NCBI RefSeq assembly: GCF_905171775.1
Contig: NC_053491.1
Coordinates: 333,546,952 to 333,610,951 of the forward strand
DNA length: 64,000 bases
Source of the DNA: Rana temporaria
Taxonomy: Eukaryota > Chordata > Amphibia > Anura > Ranidae
Direction of reading: 5' to 3'
Shown here piece after piece: positions 1 through 64,000 of the stretch. A program made the translations under genes and the position numbers. The notes under the pieces are model-generated. The model was given only the letters and a program-made list of their open reading frames with translations. It searched no databases and was not told the origin of the DNA. Numbering within the stretch: the stretch's first letter is position 1; each line of letters starts with the position of its first letter.

Positions 1-1110
1 AATTCATTCTGTATGCAGGCCAACTGGCTGGCTGATCACTTATGAAAATAGTTGACAACTATTTTCATAATCGATTATTGGTCGATTTAATCGATTTTTG
101 TTTCGGCCCTAGAAGGGAGTGAGATGAAGGACAGTAGTATTACATTTCACAATACTATTTCCTTTGTCTATTGAGGGACACAGGAATTCTAAAAAGATTG
201 TTGCATTATACTGCCCCAGTTTTAGTTTTTGTTCACTGTAGGGGGCTTTCTGGTGGTTATTGCTCTGAAAATGGTACTCGCACACGATAAGGGTCCTGGC
301 TGACATTTCATTATTAGGTTCCTGTGCTTCAAGGACAGTTTTGGCATCCTACATCTGTCATTGGTTTAAAGCATAGCTGTTGAAGCCCAGTTACTGAGGA
401 ACAGAGACTTAAACAGAAGAGGCTTAAACGTATCGGATGGATTCGCAGTGTCGTCATTACACTTGTACTAATCTTTTTTTTTTTTACAGGAATGTCGGGT
501 CCACTTTAGGGGTGCGCGCTATACGCCGGAGCGCGCAACACCCCGATAAATACGGTATATATCATCCACCCAAGTCCTGAGCTACCAGCCCAGCCTTAAG
601 AGTTACTCGCCACCAGTTGTCCCACTTAACTCATACCCTGCCCCTGCCCCTGCCCTTACTCCAGCCCTTAACACGGACTCGTTGATTATCTCATCAAATG
701 ACACTGTTAAATGTTTTATGCACAATTGAGTTACAAAATTAAATATTAACTATATTAACCTAAAGCATATCCGTGCAGCCTCATCGGTGGCCATCAGTGC
801 AGCTTATTGGTGCCGCCTCAACAGTGGCCATCAATGTAGCGGGGATCTCAGGGAGGAACCGGGAGGATTGCAGGCAGGATCACACAGAGCTGGAATCTTC
901 TGCTGTGACACAGCTTTGATATGAAACGCTGGCCACTTTCAAAGTCCTGCCTCCTGGATCGGAATTGGACCAGTGTGCTGTCTATCATATAAGCTGATCC
1001 AGGAGGCAGGACTTTGTTTGACAGCAGTGTTTTCATAGCTGTTTCAAAGAAGATCCCCCACTCTGTGTGATCTGACAGTTTCCTGACCAATCGCTTCAGT
1101 TGTGCTTATA
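1..1110. other. Intron or upstream sequence without a gene
   Basis: No exon with the basic-acidic plan was found. A near-perfect 12-bp inverted repeat with a 1-base centre lies at 42-66. A hairpin with ~20-bp arms (AAAGTCCTGCCTCCTGGATC and its complement) lies at about 939-960 and 992-1013. The stretch 770-845 has short degenerate repeats of the type ATCAGTGCAGCCTCATCGGTG, similar to 4890-4930. Confidence 0.5.
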
Positions 1111-2719
1111 GGTTTACAAGTTTACCCTGGCAGAATTTACTATTTCTTGGCCATTTTTTCTGAGAATATGAATGATAACACAAACATTTCTTTCACTCAT
1201 GGTTGGTGTTTGGCTGAATCAGTTTATTATCAATCAACTGTATTTTACTCTTTTTAAATCATAATGGCAACAGAAACTACCCAAGTGACCCTGATCACTG
1301 GTTTACATACCCCAGTTCTTAATACCATGTATTGCCCCCTTTAACATCAATGACAGCTTGAAGTAGTTTGTGGATGAGACTCTATCTTCTCAGATGGTAA
1401 AGCTGCCCATTCCGCTTGGCAAAAAAGCCTCCAGTTCCTGGAAATTCTTGGGCTGTCTTGCATGAACTGAACGTTTTGAGATCTCCCCAGAGTGGCTCAA
1501 TGATATTGAAGTCAGGAGACTGAGATGTCCACTCCAGAACCTTCACTTTATTCTGCTGTAGCCAATGACCGGTCTACTTGGCCTTGTGTTTTAGATCATT
1601 GTCATATTGGAATGTCCAAGTAGGTTCCATGCGCAGCTTCCGGGCTGATGAATGCAAATGTTCCTCCAGTATTTTCTGATAACATACTATGTTTTTCTTG
1701 CCATTAATTCTGACTAAATTTCCTGTGCCTTTTTGTAGCTCAAACATCCCCCAAAACATCAGCGATTCACCTCCGTGTTTCACAGTAGGAATGATGTACC
1801 TTCCATCATAGGCCTTGTTGACTTCTCTCCAAATGTAGCGTTTATGGTTGTGGCCAAAAAGCTACATTTTGGTCCAATCACTCCAAATGTCTTTGTGCCA
1901 GAAGGTTTGAGGCTTGTCTCTGTGCTGTTTGGCATATTGTAAGCGGGATACTTTGTGGCATTTGCGTAGTAATGACTTTCTTCTGGCGACTCGACCATGC
2001 AGCCCATCTTTCTTCAAGTGCCTCCTTATTGTGCATCTTCAAACAGCCATACCACATGTTTTCAGAGTCCTGTATTTCACCTGAAAAAGTTTGTGGGTTT
2101 TTCTTTGCATCCCGAACAATTTTCCTGGCGGTTGTGGGTGAAATATTAGTTGGTCTACCTGACCATGATTTGGTTTCAACAGAATCCCTAATTTTCCACT
2201 TGATTAGAGTTTGAACACTGCCGATTGGCATTCTCAATTCCTTGGATATCTTTTTATACCCCTTTCCTGTTTTATACAGTTCAACTACCTTTTCCCACAG
2301 ATCCTTTGACAATTCTTTTGCTTTCCTTATGACTAAGAATCCAGAAATGTCATTGCAGCACTGGATGAAAGATGCAAGGGTCTGTCAGGAGTCCAGAAAC
2401 TCATTTACCTTTTTATATATACACACACTAATTACAAGCAAACAGATCACAGGTGAGGATGGTTACCTTTTTTAATAGCCATTCAAACCCCCTTTTGTGT
2501 CAAATTTGTGGGCATGTTATCAGGCCAAAATCACTAGGGTATGTAAACTTTTGATCATTTGGGTAGTTTCTGTTGCCATTCTGATTTAAAATAAGTAAAC
2601 GCAGTTGATTGGAAAAATAAATGTCATCAGCCAAACACAAACCATGAGTGAAAAATGTTTGTTATCAATCATATTCTCAGAAAAATGGCCAACAAATCAT
2701 AAATTCTGCCAGGGTATGT

Positions 2720-2724
<5 letters not shown>
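1111..2724 (-). mobile_element. Tc1-type DNA transposon, decayed
   Basis: The ends are long inverted repeats of about 200 bp. The left one (1111-1315) contains TTTACCCTGGCAGAATTTA near its tip and CAACAGAAACTACCC plus GGTTTACATACCCC inside. The right one (2537-2724) carries the complements, ending TAAATTCTGCCAGGGTATG. Repeated GTTTACATACCC motifs near the outer and inner ends match the IR/DR layout of Tc1 elements. The transposase is on the minus strand and broken. The right end runs straight into a (TG)n tract. Confidence 0.85.
1345..2335 (-). pseudogene. Tc1-family transposase relic
   Basis: The minus-strand N-terminal part (2312 down to ~2080) encodes a helix-turn-helix of the Tc1 type: MSKDLWEKVVELYKTGKGYK, then ISKELRMPIGSVQ, a second DNA-binding part (WSGRPTNISPTTARKIVRD) and KNPQTF. 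Downstream, after frame breaks, comes the catalytic half: KHGGESLMFWGMF (1783 downward), FQYDNDLKHKAK (second Asp of the DDE set), and later SPDFNIIEPLW with the Glu (about 1500). Family members are about 340 residues. Stops and shifts between the blocks make it inactive. A cut-and-paste transposase is the original function. Confidence 0.85.
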
Positions 2725-2759
<35 letters not shown>

Positions 2760-2766
2760 ATATATG

Positions 2767-2814
<48 letters not shown>

Positions 2815-2850
2815 TGTATATATATACTTTTTTTTTTTTTTTTTTTTTTT
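2724..2850. repeat. Compound microsatellite (TG)n-(TA)n-(TATG)n plus T run
   Basis: About 26 bp of TG repeats are followed by TA and TATG repeats to about 2826, then 23 T. It abuts the right end of the Tc1 element. Confidence 0.95.
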
Positions 2851-3626
2851 TATTGGTTGGCTAGTGCCATCCAGACTGATCCAGTTTAGCTTCATACAGC
2901 CAGTCAGACCATTCACTGACTTTTCTCATCATTCAGCTCACATTATGAAAATGCAGACACATGGAAAAGAATGTGTCTGGCTTCATCCCTATTGCTCAGG
3001 GCTCAGTGCACTGGGCAATGTAGACGCATCTCTGTAATGGTACAGGAAATCAGTCTCATCTAGCAGACGGGAAAGCGACTTAGAATTTTGACTTTCAGAT
3101 CTGGGAGTGGTTCCATGCACGTGTGCTGTTCTGAATTCCTGCAAAACAGTTCGGCGAAGGGTAAGTAACACGATAAAATCTTCATAACTGAAAATGTTGG
3201 CACACCCTGTTTCACCGTTGGAGAGACCCAAAGGTTAATATGCAGCTTTAATGTTCTGATCATCTGGAAAGACATCAAGTCACATTCTGCATACATCGTG
3301 GAGTGTTTCCTATTGCTTGATTCAATAGAACTTCATAATCCAGCTCGAGTGGATAACTATCTCCTGCTGCACCATCCAAAAGCCAAGGATTTGCACCACA
3401 TAATGTGACACATGCAGGCTTCCAAACTTTGTAGTGTTTGCATTAAGTATTAGTGTCTCTGGTGTGGCTGTAACAAAGCTTTTGTCTTGATACAGATTTT
3501 AAATGTTTGATTTTTTTCACCTCTGGCATAGAAGTTGAGCTGAGGTTTTACAAGTCGTGTTATACGCTTGGCACATTCAAGGGTTCTCTTAAAACTGGTT
3601 AGGTAAAAGGACAAAATGATTTATGG

Positions 3627-3627
<1 letters not shown>
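2851..3627. other. Intron sequence without recognised features
   Basis: AT-rich sequence of low repetition, with no coding pattern seen. A run of about 32 T (3629-3660) sits directly before the exon 1 acceptor and probably serves as an unusually long polypyrimidine tract. Confidence 0.5.
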
Positions 3628-63971
<60,344 letters not shown>

Positions 63972-64000
63972 GTACTCAGTAGTTTGTTCATAGTGAATAC

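Noticed and set aside
470..560. Possible exon after a T run and ACAG at about 488
   Set aside because: The following sequence has no Ser/Glu or Lys/Pro pattern and no donor keeping a frame.
2648..3037. 129-codon frame over the microsatellite
   Set aside because: It crosses a Tc1 end, a TG/TA tract and a T run; low complexity only.

Overview
The window reads as vertebrate nuclear DNA, most likely from a frog of the ranid type. Spliced exons with GT-AG borders are scattered through large introns. The introns are packed with DIRS retrotransposons (tyrosine recombinase, inverted ends), Tc1/mariner, hAT-like and TTAA-flanked (piggyBac-type) DNA elements, an L1/Tx1-type LINE and long (TG)n/(TA)n tracts. 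No prokaryotic features were seen. The species assignment is an inference from repeat content; no search was run.

One host gene is visible. It lies on the + strand and is cut by both window edges. Seventeen internal exons (3663 to 63971) join in one open frame of 2499 nt (833 codons). Exons 3 to 17 are all phase 0-0. Nearly all follow one plan: a Lys/Pro/Ala/Thr/Ser-rich basic stretch, then a Ser-Glu-Asp acidic cluster of the casein-kinase-2 type (for example ESSEESDSEEE), then the donor. One basic-plus-acidic unit per exon, repeated many times, is the architecture of treacle (tcof1), the nucleolar scaffold for RNA polymerase I transcription and rRNA processing. Nopp140 (nolc1) is the main alternative. 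The first exons (with the LisH-type N terminus of treacle) and the last exons (Lys-rich C terminus) are outside the window.

Layout: 1-3662, intron with a Tc1 element; 3663-13671, exons 1-5 with short elements and three TTAA-type elements; 13672-23763, intron with a nested stack (hAT-like element holding a mariner-type MITE; Penelope-like relic holding DIRS-A and a TTAA element); 23764-33473, exons 6-8, with a mariner element split by DIRS-B and a TTAA element; 33474-38237, decayed DIRS, Tc1 and hAT pieces; 38238-48226, exons 9-11, where a ~1.4 kb unit with its exon is duplicated (exons 10 and 11) and copy 1 was later hit by an hAT-type element that itself holds a second hAT-type MITE; a LINE lies between the copies; 48227-55465, a decayed DIRS, then exons 12-13; 55466-60238, DIRS-C, lacking its RT and split by a fold-back element; 60239-63971, exons 14-17.

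The observations most worth follow-up are: (i) hammerhead-ribozyme-like folds in three otherwise dissimilar insertions (one of them carrying two inverted copies), two of which are flanked by 15-bp direct repeats; (ii) the very recent in-frame exon duplication in the treacle repeat, with filled and empty transposon sites that order the events; (iii) a run of repeat exons whose donors are all weak GTAT/GTAC types although exon skipping would preserve the frame.
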